Assembly: GCF_000612585.1 (NCBI RefSeq) | Contig: NZ_JFCA01000019.1 | Coordinates: forward strand, 51,806-115,805 | Direction of reading: 5' to 3' | Length of the DNA stretch: 64,000 nucleotides | Origin: Pseudomonas sp. CHM02 | GTDB taxonomy: Bacteria > Pseudomonadota > Gammaproteobacteria > Pseudomonadales > Pseudomonadaceae | Shown here: piece by piece, positions 36,490 to 45,834 of the stretch | Numbering within the stretch: position 1 is the first letter of the stretch | Layout of the letters: every line of letters starts with the position of its first letter | Notes under the pieces: generated by a model | The model's database searches: none | The model's input: the letters and a program-made list of their open reading frames with translations, nothing else | What the model was told of the DNA's origin: nothing | Program-made: the position numbers and the translations under genes

Positions 36490-39400
36490 ATGTCTGACGC
36501 GTTATGGGCGGCCCGGATGGGCGATGCACTGACCCACACCTCGATGATGGCGGATATCCTGGGTGGGGTGCTGGAGGTGGCGGCCAACGTGGCGATCACG
36601 GCACTGGCGACTGCCGCAGTCGCGGCCGCCGTGGGGGTGACGATTGCTACCGCCGGTATCGGCGGCTGCATCCTCGGCGCGGTGGTGGGCATTGTCGTCG
36701 GCATGGCCATGAGCAAGACGGGGGCCGACAAGGGCCTCAGTAAGATGTGCGAGAGTTTCGCCAATGCGCTGTTTCCACCGGTGGTGGAAGCCACGATTGC
36801 GGTGGGTTCGACCGATACGTTCGTCAACAGTATTCCGGCTGCGCGGGCCGCAGGCTCCATTCCCTCGCACGTGGCGCCCGCTGGTACGGAGCTTGAGCAA
36901 GCGCCGCCGGAGCCCGACCCCGAGCCAAAACCCGAGCCTGGCTTCCTGGACATGGCCGAGGGTTTCTTCTCCCAACTATGGCGGCCCACCGTCGCCACGC
37001 CTGCACCGGGTGTGGTACCGGCGCTTACCGACATGGTCCTGTGTGCCCGCCATCCGCCGATGCCACCACAGCTTCTGGCCGAAGGGTCTGACAAGGTCAC
37101 CATCAATGGGCAACCCGCCGTGCGCAGCGGTGACCGCAGCATGTGCGAGGCGACGGTGGTGTCGTCGGGGCTGATCTCGCCAAACGTCACCATTGGTGGT
37201 GGGACGGTGGTGGTGCAGGAAATTCGCAGCGGGAAGACCCCCGGCGTTGGCTTGGCGATTGAAGCATTGATGATGCTTAAAGGAGCCAAGGGCAAGACGC
37301 TGAGTAATTTGCCGTGCATGTTGTTGGGCGGTGTCAGCTCCTTTGCCGTGAGCCAGGCCATCGGCGCCATGACAAACGCCGCCATGTCTTCACTTAACCC
37401 CGTGCATACCGCGACAGGCGCCAAAATACTGGGCGGCACGAATGAGTTGGATTTTGTACTGCCAGGTGCGTTGCCCATGGCCTGGCAGCGCGTCTATAAC
37501 AGCCACGATATACGCACAGCAGGGCTCTTCGGCGCGGGCTGGAGCGTTGCCTATGAGGTGAGTGTCGAAATCCTGATGCATCCTGAAGGCGGCGAGGAGC
37601 TGATCTATACAGATGAGCAAGGGCGGCGTATCAATCTGGGCTCGCTTGTGCCAGGCAGCGCAATGTTCAGCCCTGCAGAAGTACTGAGCTTCAGGCGCCA
37701 TCACAACGGTCAGTTATTGATCGAGAGCGATGATGGGTTGTATCGCCTCTTCGATCTCACACCAGGTTCGACCACGAACCTTCGGTTGAGTCAGTTGGGG
37801 GATCGCAATGACAATCGGATTTTCGTCGGTTACCACGAGAACGGCCGCATTGCGCGCCTGCGGGACACATCGAACCAGGTCCAGGTTGAGCTGGTTTACG
37901 ACCAGGATCGCCTGGAGCGAATCGAACGCCTGTACGCCGACCAGTCGCGTGAGGTTCTCGTCAGCTACCGCTACAACGCGATAGGTGAATTGGCGCAAGT
38001 AAGCAACGCGTCCGGCGAGGTTCAGCGACGCTTTGCCTACGACGCCGGTCGCAGGATGATTGAACACCAACTCCCTACCGGTCTGCGCTGCTTTTATGAG
38101 TGGGGACACATCGACAACACTGAATGGCGAGTAGTACGACACTGGACCGACGAGGGCGACGCCTACCAATTCGAGTATGACTTGCAAAAGGGCATCACAC
38201 GCGTCACAGACAGCCTGCAACGTGTCAGTACTCGTCAGTGGAATGCCCAGCATCAGATAATCGCATTCACCGACAATCTGGATAAAACCTGGCTATTCGA
38301 GTGGAACGACGAGCGTCAGTTACTGAGCGCTACGGACCCTCAAGGGGGGCGCTACGAATACAGCTACGATGAGTCCGGCAACCTGACGGCTGAGACGGAT
38401 CCACTCGGGCGTAGCGTATCCACACTTTGGCTGGAGCATTGGTCGCTGCCACGCACACAAACCGACGCCGCCGGTAACACTTGGCAGTATCGCTATGATC
38501 AACGCGGTAATTGTGTCGCCGAGACCGACCCGCTGGGCCATATGACCCGTTATCGCTATAACGCACAAGGCCTGGTGGTGGAGGTCATAGATGCAACCGG
38601 CAAAAGCAAACAGTTGAAATGGAACACGCTCGGGCAACTGACCGACCACTTGGATTGCTCGGGATTCCCGACTCGCTTTGGCTACGACCCTCACGGGTAC
38701 TTGCAGGTGATTACCAATGCAATGGGCGAACGCACGCAGTTCCAGCATGACCGCCAGGGTCGGCTGATCAGCAAGCAATTTCCGGACGGTCGAACCGAAT
38801 ATTTCCAGCGCGACAGTGCCGGCCTACTGCTGGGTCATACAGACCCTGCGGGGCACACGACTCTTTACCAGCACAATCGTAGGGGCCAGGTCTGCCAACG
38901 TACGGATGCACAGGGTCGCCAGGTTAGCCTGGGCTATGACACGTTCGGCCGGCTACAGTCGTTGAGCAACGAAAATGGTGAGCGCTATCGGTTCACCTGG
39001 GATGCCTGTGATCGGATGATCCAGCAACAAGGCCTCGACGGGGGTACAAAATCCTACGCCTACGATGGGCTGGACAACCTGATCCGCGTGACGTCCACTC
39101 CAGCGCCTTATGGCACCGGGCTCGCAATTGTCTCCCAAGCACCTGAAGCACCGATCATTCATCAATTGGAACGCGACGCCGTTGGACGACTGATCGCAAA
39201 AGTCACGGATGATGGCCGCACCGAATACCAGTACGATCCACTGAACCAACTCAGCGCCGTCATGTTCAAGGATGCGTCGGGCGCTGAACAGAGCCTTGGC
39301 TTTGCCTACAACGCGCTCGGCCAATTGCTTGAGGAACACAGTGCCTCTGGCAGCCTTCACCATCGCTATGATGAACTCGGCAACCTGATACAAACCCAGG

Positions 39401-40914
39401 TGCCTGATGGCCGCTGGCTCAACCGCCTCTACTACGGGAGCGGTCATTTGCACCAGATCAATCTTGACGGCGACGTGATTAGTGACTTCGAGCGTGACCG
39501 ACTCCATCGTGAAGTCTTGCGCACTCAGGGCCAGCTTAGTACGCGCAGCGACTACGACCCCGTCGGCCGCCTACGTGCTCGCATACGCCGTCATGACAGC
39601 CAGCCCGCCTTGCTGTCACCCGATATGCAAAGACAGTTCGAGTACGACCCGGCTGACAATTTGATCGGAAAGCTGGATCAGCGGCCCTCTGCGCGCCATC
39701 AACAACTGTTTCATTACGACGCAACAGACCGCCTTATCGCGAGCCAAGACTCTTTGTACGGCGCTCGTGAGACCTTTGCATATGACGCAGCAGCCAACTT
39801 GCTTGACAGCGTCCACCCCAGCCAGGGGAAGGTGCTCCACAACAGGTTGGTCAGCTTTCAAGACAAGCGTTATCGCTATGACGGCTTCGGCCGAGTAATC
39901 GAAAAGCGCAGCGGGCGATACGGTGTACAAAGGTTTAGCTATGACGCCGAAAGCCGCCTGGTAGAAGTACGCAATGAAAAGGGCCATGTGGTTCGGATGG
40001 TCTACGACGCGCTGGATCGGCGTATCAAAAAGACCGAACAGGATCGCAATGGTTATACCTTGAGCCAGGTCAGCTTCATTTGGGACGGTCTGCGACTGCT
40101 CTCAGAGACGCAAAATGAACGCAGCAGCCTCTATGTCTATCTCAATCAAGGACACGAGCCCTTGGCGCGAGTCGATGGATTGGGCGTGCACAAGAAGACC
40201 CGTTATTACCACAACGACCTCAATGGCTTGCCCGAGCAATTGACCGAGAGCGATGGGAACATCGTCTGGAAAGCGATCTATCAGGTGTGGGGTAATACCG
40301 TTAGTGAAGAACGGGAACCCTACTATCTGGAAGATCAGAATATTCGCTTCCAAGGCCAGTATCTGGACCGAGAAACCGGACTGCACTACAACACGTTCCG
40401 CTTTTATGACCCCGATATCGGCAGATTCACTTCAGAAGACCCGGTTGGATTGCTGGGCGGCATTAACCTCTATCAGTACGCCACCAACCCTCTGGGCTGG
40501 AGTGACCCACTGGGCTGGTGCTCGACGAAGCTAGGCAAGAACATGGGGGCTCGCAAAGGTGACGGTATGGCCAACCATCACCTGATACCCGAGGAGCTGA
40601 TCAAACACAAAGAGTTCGGCAAAATGTTCTCCAGGCTGAAAAAGATAGGTTGGGACCCGGATGGCGCCTCCAATGGTGCTTTCCTGCCAGGATCAAAGGA
40701 CCTTGCCGCTAAAACGCAGCTTCCTGGACATTGGTCGAACCATAACAAGTACACCGATGCTGTCAGGGACAGGCTCAGGAGCTTGAACAAACAACAAGCC
40801 GGGTTATCTGATATGGACCTCGCACTGGAAGTCTCGAACATCCAAAAATGGGCGAGCGGCGGGCTGCAGAATGGCCTCTTCAAAACTGATGCAGTTACAG
40901 GACGACTTTTATGA
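36490..40914 (+). CDS. PAAR-RHS effector with C-terminal AHH-type nuclease toxin
   Basis: This 1474-residue protein has a prePAAR motif (AARMGDALTHTS, residues 7-18), two helical hairpin regions rich in Ala/Gly/Val (about 22-80), a PAAR domain (about 175-265, from LTDMVLCARHPPMPP) and RHS/YD repeats (about 310-1310). The core ends in FTSEDPVGLLGGINLYQYA and DPLGW near 1343, the usual self-cleavage boundary. The last 131 residues (40519-40911) carry NHHLIPEE (His1363-1364) and HWSNHNKY (His1414, His1418, Tyr1421), matching the AHH HNH/EndoVII-like nuclease pattern. Later RHS and toxin DNA is AT-richer than its neighbours, suggesting modular exchange. DNase activity is inferred. Confidence 0.9.
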   Translation: MSDALWAARMGDALTHTSMMADILGGVLEVAANVAITALATAAVAAAVGVTIATAGIGGCILGAVVGIVVGMAMSKTGADKGLSKMCESFANALFPPVVEATIAVGSTDTFVNSIPAARAAGSIPSHVAPAGTELEQAPPEPDPEPKPEPGFLDMAEGFFSQLWRPTVATPAPGVVPALTDMVLCARHPPMPPQLLAEGSDKVTINGQPAVRSGDRSMCEATVVSSGLISPNVTIGGGTVVVQEIRSGKTPGVGLAIEALMMLKGAKGKTLSNLPCMLLGGVSSFAVSQAIGAMTNAAMSSLNPVHTATGAKILGGTNELDFVLPGALPMAWQRVYNSHDIRTAGLFGAGWSVAYEVSVEILMHPEGGEELIYTDEQGRRINLGSLVPGSAMFSPAEVLSFRRHHNGQLLIESDDGLYRLFDLTPGSTTNLRLSQLGDRNDNRIFVGYHENGRIARLRDTSNQVQVELVYDQDRLERIERLYADQSREVLVSYRYNAIGELAQVSNASGEVQRRFAYDAGRRMIEHQLPTGLRCFYEWGHIDNTEWRVVRHWTDEGDAYQFEYDLQKGITRVTDSLQRVSTRQWNAQHQIIAFTDNLDKTWLFEWNDERQLLSATDPQGGRYEYSYDESGNLTAETDPLGRSVSTLWLEHWSLPRTQTDAAGNTWQYRYDQRGNCVAETDPLGHMTRYRYNAQGLVVEVIDATGKSKQLKWNTLGQLTDHLDCSGFPTRFGYDPHGYLQVITNAMGERTQFQHDRQGRLISKQFPDGRTEYFQRDSAGLLLGHTDPAGHTTLYQHNRRGQVCQRTDAQGRQVSLGYDTFGRLQSLSNENGERYRFTWDACDRMIQQQGLDGGTKSYAYDGLDNLIRVTSTPAPYGTGLAIVSQAPEAPIIHQLERDAVGRLIAKVTDDGRTEYQYDPLNQLSAVMFKDASGAEQSLGFAYNALGQLLEEHSASGSLHHRYDELGNLIQTQVPDGRWLNRLYYGSGHLHQINLDGDVISDFERDRLHREVLRTQGQLSTRSDYDPVGRLRARIRRHDSQPALLSPDMQRQFEYDPADNLIGKLDQRPSARHQQLFHYDATDRLIASQDSLYGARETFAYDAAANLLDSVHPSQGKVLHNRLVSFQDKRYRYDGFGRVIEKRSGRYGVQRFSYDAESRLVEVRNEKGHVVRMVYDALDRRIKKTEQDRNGYTLSQVSFIWDGLRLLSETQNERSSLYVYLNQGHEPLARVDGLGVHKKTRYYHNDLNGLPEQLTESDGNIVWKAIYQVWGNTVSEEREPYYLEDQNIRFQGQYLDRETGLHYNTFRFYDPDIGRFTSEDPVGLLGGINLYQYATNPLGWSDPLGWCSTKLGKNMGARKGDGMANHHLIPEELIKHKEFGKMFSRLKKIGWDPDGASNGAFLPGSKDLAAKTQLPGHWSNHNKYTDAVRDRLRSLNKQQAGLSDMDLALEVSNIQKWASGGLQNGLFKTDAVTGRLL

Positions 40915-41536
40915 CCGGCGCCAGCGCTGATTTCTTCATCGTGAACTACCACACCAACGGGACGGATGCGCCCAGCTTCTTTGAGTCGGACTGGACTCCT
41001 GGCGTCCCGGAGTTTCATTACCCTTCAGAAACACCGGATGAGAGTCAGTTTGCTAGCGCTTATAAAGTCAAGGCCAAGATCAAGGAGTTGAAAGCGGACC
41101 TCATGATTGAGGAGTTGCTGGCGACAGATGCCGTCTTGAACATCTGCGCAACGCTCGAAATTCCTCATATCACGCGTCAGGTCGAGATAGAGTTAAAAGG
41201 AAAAAAACACCTGAAAAACGCTACAACCTTTTCATTCCGACCGCCCGACTCAGCCTGCTTGATCTTGAGCATTCGGTATTCACCATCGACCGCGACAAAT
41301 ACACCGGCAAACTCAAGACACCAGAAGAAAGTGATGTACCCGCTATCGTTTTTGAGTCCATCGAATCATTCAAGATAAAACCGGGTATTCATCAACACCT
41401 GTTTCTATGCACGGATATTAACGAAACGGTCTGTTCGGCTGAATTCAAGGCGATGTTCGAATCCAAGGCGCTCTTTGGGCTAGCGTTCACACCGTTGGAT
41501 GCCACTTATAAATTTGATCCTTGGGGGGAGTTGTAA
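40911..41536 (+). pseudogene. Cognate immunity gene (Imm11/DUF1629-like), frameshifted
   Basis: ATG 40911 overlaps the RHS stop (ATGA). The first 99 codons (FFIVNYHTNGTDAPSFFES and onward) read to a run of seven A at 41201-41207. Frame zero then continues with unlikely sequence to 41378. The -1 frame from 41207 gives KRYNLFIPTARLSLLDLEHS and ends GLAFTPLDATYKFDPWGEL at 41536, a typical C-terminus of Imm11/DUF1629-like immunity proteins. With eight A, or -1 slippage on A-AAA-AAA, one 208-residue protein results. It should neutralise the AHH toxin. Base composition is low-GC, like the toxin. Confidence 0.75.
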
Positions 41537-41573
41537 CCGGGAGGTTACTACTGGCCTGACATTCTCCAGCCTA

Positions 41574-41609
41574 CAAAAAATGGGCACCCGACCCAGTCGG
41601 CGTGCCCAT
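41574..41609 (-). terminator. Rho-independent terminator of hupA
   Basis: Read on the minus strand, ATGGGCACGCCGAC-TGG-GTCGGGTGCCCAT is followed by TTTTTT: a long GC stem with one bulged base and a U tract, 40 bp after the hupA stop. The stem may also act on the rightward T6SS transcript, although it lacks a U tract in that direction. Confidence 0.85.
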
Positions 41610-41648
41610 CTCTCCTACCACCCCGCCCCCTTCGAGACGGTAACGCCA

Positions 41649-41924
41649 TTACGCGTTGACAGTGTCTTTCAGCGATTTGCCTGGCTTGAACGCAACCGTG
41701 TTGCTGGCCTTGATTTTCACCGGCTCACCGGTTTGTGGGTTTTTGCCGGTGCGGGCGCCGCGATGGCGCTGCAGGAAGGTGCCGAAGCCAACCAGGGTGA
41801 CGCTGTCCTTGCGGTGCAGGGCGCCGGTGATTTCTTCGAGAACGGCGTTGAGGACGCGGTTGGCCTGTTCTTTGGTGAGATCCGCTTTTTCAGCGATGGC
41901 GGCTGCGAGTTCTGGTTTACGCAT
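41649..41924 (-). CDS. hupA: DNA-binding protein HU, alpha type
   Basis: This 91-residue nucleoid protein (MRKPELAAAIAEKADLTKEQ) has the HU DNA-binding arm signature GFGTFLQRHRGARTGKNPQT. The sequence corresponds to the Pseudomonas hup located near recG, and differs from the HupB paralogue that begins MNKSEL. It bends and compacts DNA. The 191 bp upstream contain several GC hairpins (for example around 41971-42018) and must hold its promoter. Confidence 0.95.
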   Translation of the reverse strand: MRKPELAAAIAEKADLTKEQANRVLNAVLEEITGALHRKDSVTLVGFGTFLQRHRGARTGKNPQTGEPVKIKASNTVAFKPGKSLKDTVNA

Positions 41925-42115
41925 AAGTGAAGCCTCTTTGACGGTTTTTTGTTGTTATGTCCGTGCTGCTCTCTTCTGGAGCAGCGCCCAAAGCGCCGCA
42001 GGCTCTACTCTGCGGCAGACGGGAGTGAGGATGGCATGCCCTCGCACGCTCCGCCAGTCTCGCGGCGACCTTTCTAGGGTGAAAAACGCGGTTATTCCGA
42101 CAGAACGACCGGTAT

Positions 42116-43264
42116 TTACGCCAGCAACGGCGGAAGTTCTTTGTTGAGGGCGAGTTTTTCCATCACGGCGCTGCCGGTCAGGGCATAGCCCAGCAGGCGG
42201 CCGCTGGCATCGCGGCACAGGGCCTTGATATCGGCGCCCTCGCCTTCCACGCTCCAGACGCCTTCGGTGCCGCGCGGCGGCGGCGAAACCACCAGCGGGC
42301 AAACCGGCGTCTTGACGGTCACCGGCATCGGGCCATAACTGACGGCGGTGGCGTTGCCCGCCAGGGTCTGGGCCAGGGCGCGGGCGCAGCTCATCAGTGG
42401 CATCACGTACAGCAGGTTCAGGCCGTCGACCTCGGCGCAGTCGCCCAGGGCATAAATATTGGCGTGGGAGGTCTTGAGGTGGCGGTCCACCATGATCCCG
42501 CGGTTGGTCTGCAGGCCGGCGGCGGCGGCCAGGTCGACACGCGGGCGCAGACCGATGGCGGAGACCACCAGGTCGCAGGCGATCACTTCACCGTCCGACA
42601 GATGGGCTTCCAGGCCGTCAGCAGTGCGCTGCAGCCGATTGAGCACCGGGCCCAGGTGGAAACGCGCGCCGAGGCCTTCAAGGCCAGCCTGTACCGCTGC
42701 GGCGGCGGCCGGGTGCAGCAAGGTTGGCATGACCTGCTCGCACGGCGCTACCAGGTCTATCTCATAGCCGCCAAGGATCAGGTCGTTGGCGAACTCGCAG
42801 CCGATCAGGCCGGCACCGAGCAGCAACACGCGGCGTTTGCCGGCAGCAGCGGCACGAAAGCGTGCGTAGTCTTCGAGGTCGTTGATCGGGAAAATCAGTT
42901 CAGCCGCATCGCCCTCAACCGGCACACGCACGGTTTCTGCGCCCCAGGCCAGGATCAGGTCGCGGTAGGCCACCGCCTCCTCGCCGATCCACAGGCGCTT
43001 GTGACCGGGGTCGATGCCGCTGATGCGGGTGTGGGTGCGCACCTCAGCCTTGAGTTGCTCGGCCATGGCGCCCGGTTCAGCCATGCTCAGGCCGTCGGCT
43101 TCCTTGTTCTTGCCAAAGCCGGTGGAGAGCATGGGCTTGGAGTAGGAACGCCCGTCATCCGCGGTGATCAGCAGCAATGGGGTCTCGCTGTCGAGCTTGC
43201 GAAACTCCCGGGCCACGTTGTAACCGGCCAGTCCTGTGCCGATGATCACGACAGGTGCGTTCAT
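42116..43264 (-). CDS. Rubredoxin reductase (FAD/NAD-dependent)
   Basis: This 382-residue flavoprotein starts with an FAD-binding Rossmann motif ([20 protein letters not shown]). A second dinucleotide fold near residues 143-175 contains [16 protein letters not shown], and a late FAD contact appears in [13 protein letters not shown]. It passes electrons from NAD(P)H to rubredoxin, encoded 37 bp upstream in the same direction. In pseudomonads this pair (AlkT/RubB type) supports alkane hydroxylases and redox defence; the electron acceptor here is not shown. Confidence 0.88.
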   Translation of the reverse strand: MNAPVVIIGTGLAGYNVAREFRKLDSETPLLLITADDGRSYSKPMLSTGFGKNKEADGLSMAEPGAMAEQLKAEVRTHTRISGIDPGHKRLWIGEEAVAYRDLILAWGAETVRVPVEGDAAELIFPINDLEDYARFRAAAAGKRRVLLLGAGLIGCEFANDLILGGYEIDLVAPCEQVMPTLLHPAAAAAVQAGLEGLGARFHLGPVLNRLQRTADGLEAHLSDGEVIACDLVVSAIGLRPRVDLAAAAGLQTNRGIMVDRHLKTSHANIYALGDCAEVDGLNLLYVMPLMSCARALAQTLAGNATAVSYGPMPVTVKTPVCPLVVSPPPRGTEGVWSVEGEGADIKALCRDASGRLLGYALTGSAVMEKLALNKELPPLLA

Positions 43265-43301
43265 TCCTTTCTCCTTGCAGTGCTTTTCTGAAAACTGAGA
43301 G

Positions 43302-43469
43302 TTAGCCGATTTCGATCATTTCGAAATCCATTTTGCCCACGCCGCAGTCCGGGCACAGCCAATCTTCCGGGACGTCTTCCCAACGGGTGCCAGGCAGAAT
43401 TCCGTCATCCGGCCAGCCGTCTTTCTCGTCATAGATCAGGCCACAGACTACACATTGCCACTTCTTCAT
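43302..43469 (-). CDS. Rubredoxin
   Basis: This 55-residue protein reads [18 protein letters not shown] and has the two iron-binding pairs Cys6-x2-Cys9 and Cys39-x2-Cys42 (LCPDCGVGK). It is a one-iron electron carrier. The start ATG 43469 follows GAGGAAG. P. aeruginosa has two rubredoxins here; only one is present in this window. It is probably co-transcribed with the reductase downstream. Confidence 0.95.
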   Translation of the reverse strand: MKKWQCVVCGLIYDEKDGWPDDGILPGTRWEDVPEDWLCPDCGVGKMDFEMIEIG

Positions 43470-43663
43470 CACTTGCTTCCTCAGGGTCAGGCATCTTGGC
43501 CGACGGTCGATAGACCCGCGTTGCCGTGCGGCTCAGGGCGTTTTGTACTGATCGGGGCCGGCAGATGCAAGCACGATCGACGCAAACAGCCGGTTCAGTC
43601 CGGCAAAAACCCAGGACGTCATGGTAAGCTCGCCGCCTCTTTTGCTGCCAATACTGACTCACC

Positions 43664-44227
43664 GTGCCGCACTCAATCGTCCCGTCCGATGCTTGCCAAT
43701 GGCTGATCCAGAGCCTTCTGGCCCCTGCGCCCGCGCCCTTGACCCTCAATTGGCTGTTCAACGAAGACTCGCTGACCCGGCGGCTGACGTGGCTGTCCAA
43801 CGACGGTTTCAGCGTGACGCCACTGTTCGAGGGCTGGCAGCCGCTGCGCGATGATGAATGTGCAGCCCTCGCGCTGGCGCCGGCGACGGTCGGTTGGGTG
43901 CGCGAGGTGTATTTGCGTGGGCATGGCCAGCCGTGGGTATTCGCGCGCAGTGTGGCGGCGCGCGGTGCCTTGCAAGGCGACGGCTTGCATATGGATGAGT
44001 TGGGCAGCCGCTCATTGGGCGAGTTGCTGTTCTGCGACCGGGCGTTCACCCGCCAGGCGATCGAGGTGTGCCATTACCCACCGCACTGGTTGCCCATCGC
44101 CGATCAGGTCGACGGGCTGTGGGCGCGCCGCTCGCGCTTTGATCGCGGCCCCTTGAGCGTGCTGGTCGCAGAGGTCTTCTTGCCCAGCTTCTGGCACGCG
44201 TTGCACGCCCATCCGGAGAATTGCTGA
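43664..44227 (+). CDS. ubiC: Chorismate lyase UbiC
   Basis: This 187-residue enzyme converts chorismate to 4-hydroxybenzoate and pyruvate, the first step of ubiquinone synthesis. Recognisable parts are [32 protein letters not shown] and the C-terminal [20 protein letters not shown]. The start is GTG 43664. Its TGA shares one base with the ubiA ATG. The 193 bp to the divergent rubredoxin gene hold both promoters. Confidence 0.93.
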   Translation: MPHSIVPSDACQWLIQSLLAPAPAPLTLNWLFNEDSLTRRLTWLSNDGFSVTPLFEGWQPLRDDECAALALAPATVGWVREVYLRGHGQPWVFARSVAARGALQGDGLHMDELGSRSLGELLFCDRAFTRQAIEVCHYPPHWLPIADQVDGLWARRSRFDRGPLSVLVAEVFLPSFWHALHAHPENC

Positions 44228-45117
44228 TGTACCAACGTCTGCTCAAATCCCTGAACCACCTGAACCCCAGGGCCTGGGATTTCATTCAGCTGACCCGCAT
44301 GGACAAGCCCATCGGCATCTACCTGCTGCTGTGGCCGACACTGTGGGCGCTGTGGATCGCCGGCAAAGGCTCGCCCTCTTTGAGCAATATCGTGATTTTC
44401 GTTTTGGGCGTGGTGCTGACCCGCGCCGGTGGCTGCGTGATCAACGACTGGGCCGACCGCAAGGTCGACGGCCATGTAAAGCGCACCGAACAGCGCCCGC
44501 TGGTGAGCGGCAAGATCAGCTCGAAAGAGGCGCTGGTGTTTTTTGCGGTGCTGATGGGCATCAGTTTCCTGTTGGTGCTGCTCACCAACGCCACCACCAT
44601 CCTGCTGTCCCTCGGTGGTCTGGCCCTGGCGGCGAGCTACCCGTTCATGAAGCGCTACACCTATTACCCGCAAGTGGTGTTGGGGGCGGCGTTTTCGTGG
44701 GGCATGCCGATGGCGTTCACCGCCGAGACCGGCAGCCTGCCCGCCACCGCGTGGCTGCTGTACATCGCCAACCTGCTGTGGACGGTGGGCTACGACACGT
44801 ATTACGCGATGACCGACCGTGACGACGACTTGAGGATCGGCGTGAAATCCACCGCCATTTTGTTCGGCGAAGCCGACCGCGTGATCATCCTGACCCTGCA
44901 GGGCCTTTCGCTGGCGTGCCTGCTGCTGGCGGGCGCACGGTTCGAGTTGGGGGGTTGGTTCCACCTGGGGTTGCTGGCGGCGGCGGGCTGTTTCGCCTGG
45001 GAGTTCTGGTACACCCGCGACAAGGATCGGATGAAGTGCTTCAAGGCGTTTCTGCACAACCACTGGGCGGGGTTGGCGATATTTGTCGGGATTGTGGCGG
45101 ACTACGCTTTTCGCTGA
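44227..45117 (+). CDS. ubiA: 4-hydroxybenzoate octaprenyltransferase UbiA
   Basis: This 296-residue multi-span membrane enzyme attaches the polyprenyl chain to 4-hydroxybenzoate. Both Asp-rich motifs are present: [15 protein letters not shown] and the later [20 protein letters not shown] 44227 is set by the TGATG overlap with ubiC, the enzyme supplying its substrate. Confidence 0.95.
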   Translation: MYQRLLKSLNHLNPRAWDFIQLTRMDKPIGIYLLLWPTLWALWIAGKGSPSLSNIVIFVLGVVLTRAGGCVINDWADRKVDGHVKRTEQRPLVSGKISSKEALVFFAVLMGISFLLVLLTNATTILLSLGGLALAASYPFMKRYTYYPQVVLGAAFSWGMPMAFTAETGSLPATAWLLYIANLLWTVGYDTYYAMTDRDDDLRIGVKSTAILFGEADRVIILTLQGLSLACLLLAGARFELGGWFHLGLLAAAGCFAWEFWYTRDKDRMKCFKAFLHNHWAGLAIFVGIVADYAFR

Positions 45118-45155
45118 GGGCTGGCCCTGGGTTGTTAGGAGCGGGCTTGTTGTGT

Positions 45156-45290
45156 TGTGGCGAGCGGGCTTGCCCCGCGCTGGGCTGCGAAGCGGCCCCT
45201 ATCAGGGCCGCTGCGTTACTTCAGGAGAACCGAATTGTCGTGTTTTGGGGCTGCTTTGCAGCCCAACGCGGGGCAAGCCCGCTCACCACA
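45156..45290. repeat. Intergenic inverted repeat after ubiA
   Basis: Outer arms TGTGGCGAGCGGGCTTGCCC and GGGCAAGCCCGCTCACCACA enclose inner hairpin-forming GGGCTGCGAAGCGGCCC and GGGGCTGCTTTGCAGCCC. The vocabulary matches the tonB-oxyR repeat at 1279-1407. It lies between the convergent ubiA and the small secreted-protein gene. Confidence 0.85.
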
Positions 45291-45301
45291 GTACGAGCCA
45301 A

Positions 45302-45679
45302 TCAAGGTTTGATGACGTGCCACGCCCCACCCTTGCCATCACCGGTCTTGTCGCCGGCCTTGTGGTCATCCTTGTAGGTGTAGACCGGCTTACCGTCATA
45401 AGCCCACTGGCTGGTCTGGTCGTCGCGGGTGATGACGGTCCATTTGCCCATCGACTTGTCGGTGGACTCGGCCTTCAACGGCGGCCAATTGGTCGCACAT
45501 TGGTCCTTGCACACTGACTTGCCGTCGGCATCCTTGTCGAAGGTGTATAGCGTCATGCCCTTGTGATCGACCAGCATCCCGTCTTTAGTCATCGCTGGCT
45601 CCGCCGCGAACGCCAGGGTCGGCAGCGTCAAGGCCGCCGTTACCAGCAGGGCTTTCCAGGAAATCGTGCTGTAAGTCAT
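45302..45679 (-). CDS. Small secreted protein, COG4315/PF03640 type
   Basis: This 125-residue protein has a signal peptide ending LTLPTLAFA-AEP and a body with the family motifs GMTLYTFDKDADGKSVCKD, CATNWPPLKA and QWAYDGKPVYTYKDD. The family is periplasmic or secreted and of unknown function; two cysteines in the CKDQC segment may form a disulfide. I used ATG 45679, since it places the signal peptide at the N-terminus; the ORF opens at 45778. It is divergent from phoB. Confidence 0.82.
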   Translation of the reverse strand: MTYSTISWKALLVTAALTLPTLAFAAEPAMTKDGMLVDHKGMTLYTFDKDADGKSVCKDQCATNWPPLKAESTDKSMGKWTVITRDDQTSQWAYDGKPVYTYKDDHKAGDKTGDGKGGAWHVIKP

Positions 45680-45761
45680 CGGAACCTTCCTTTTTCGGTT
45701 GTCAGGATTCGGACCCAAAGCGTAGTCCAGAGAGGCGTTAATTGCCCAAGCGACTAAATTA

Positions 45762-45779
45762 CTGTCACACGACTGCAAT
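45762..45779 (+). promoter_or_regulatory. Pho box upstream of phoB
   Basis: CTGTCACACGACTGCAAT follows the two-heptamer PhoB operator pattern CTGTCAT-N4-CTGTCAT with three mismatches. A -10-like TATCTA lies 9 bp downstream (45788-45793). This fits autoactivation of phoBR, 55 bp before the phoB ATG. Confidence 0.75.
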
Positions 45780-45834
45780 AATTCCGTTATCTAATGCGGC
45801 GCAAGACAGTTAAATGACAAGAGGATTTTTGAGC

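Noticed and set aside
37200..40914. The AT-richer RHS body as evidence for a mobile element
   Set aside because: RHS repeat regions commonly have their own composition; no transposase, integrase or terminal repeats were seen, so only modular exchange is proposed.
41499..41930. A 143-codon plus-strand frame over hupA
   Set aside because: It is the reverse of the hupA gene and terminator and has no coding character.
43429..44049. A 206-codon minus-strand frame opposite ubiC
   Set aside because: It overlaps both the rubredoxin start and ubiC and has no domain.
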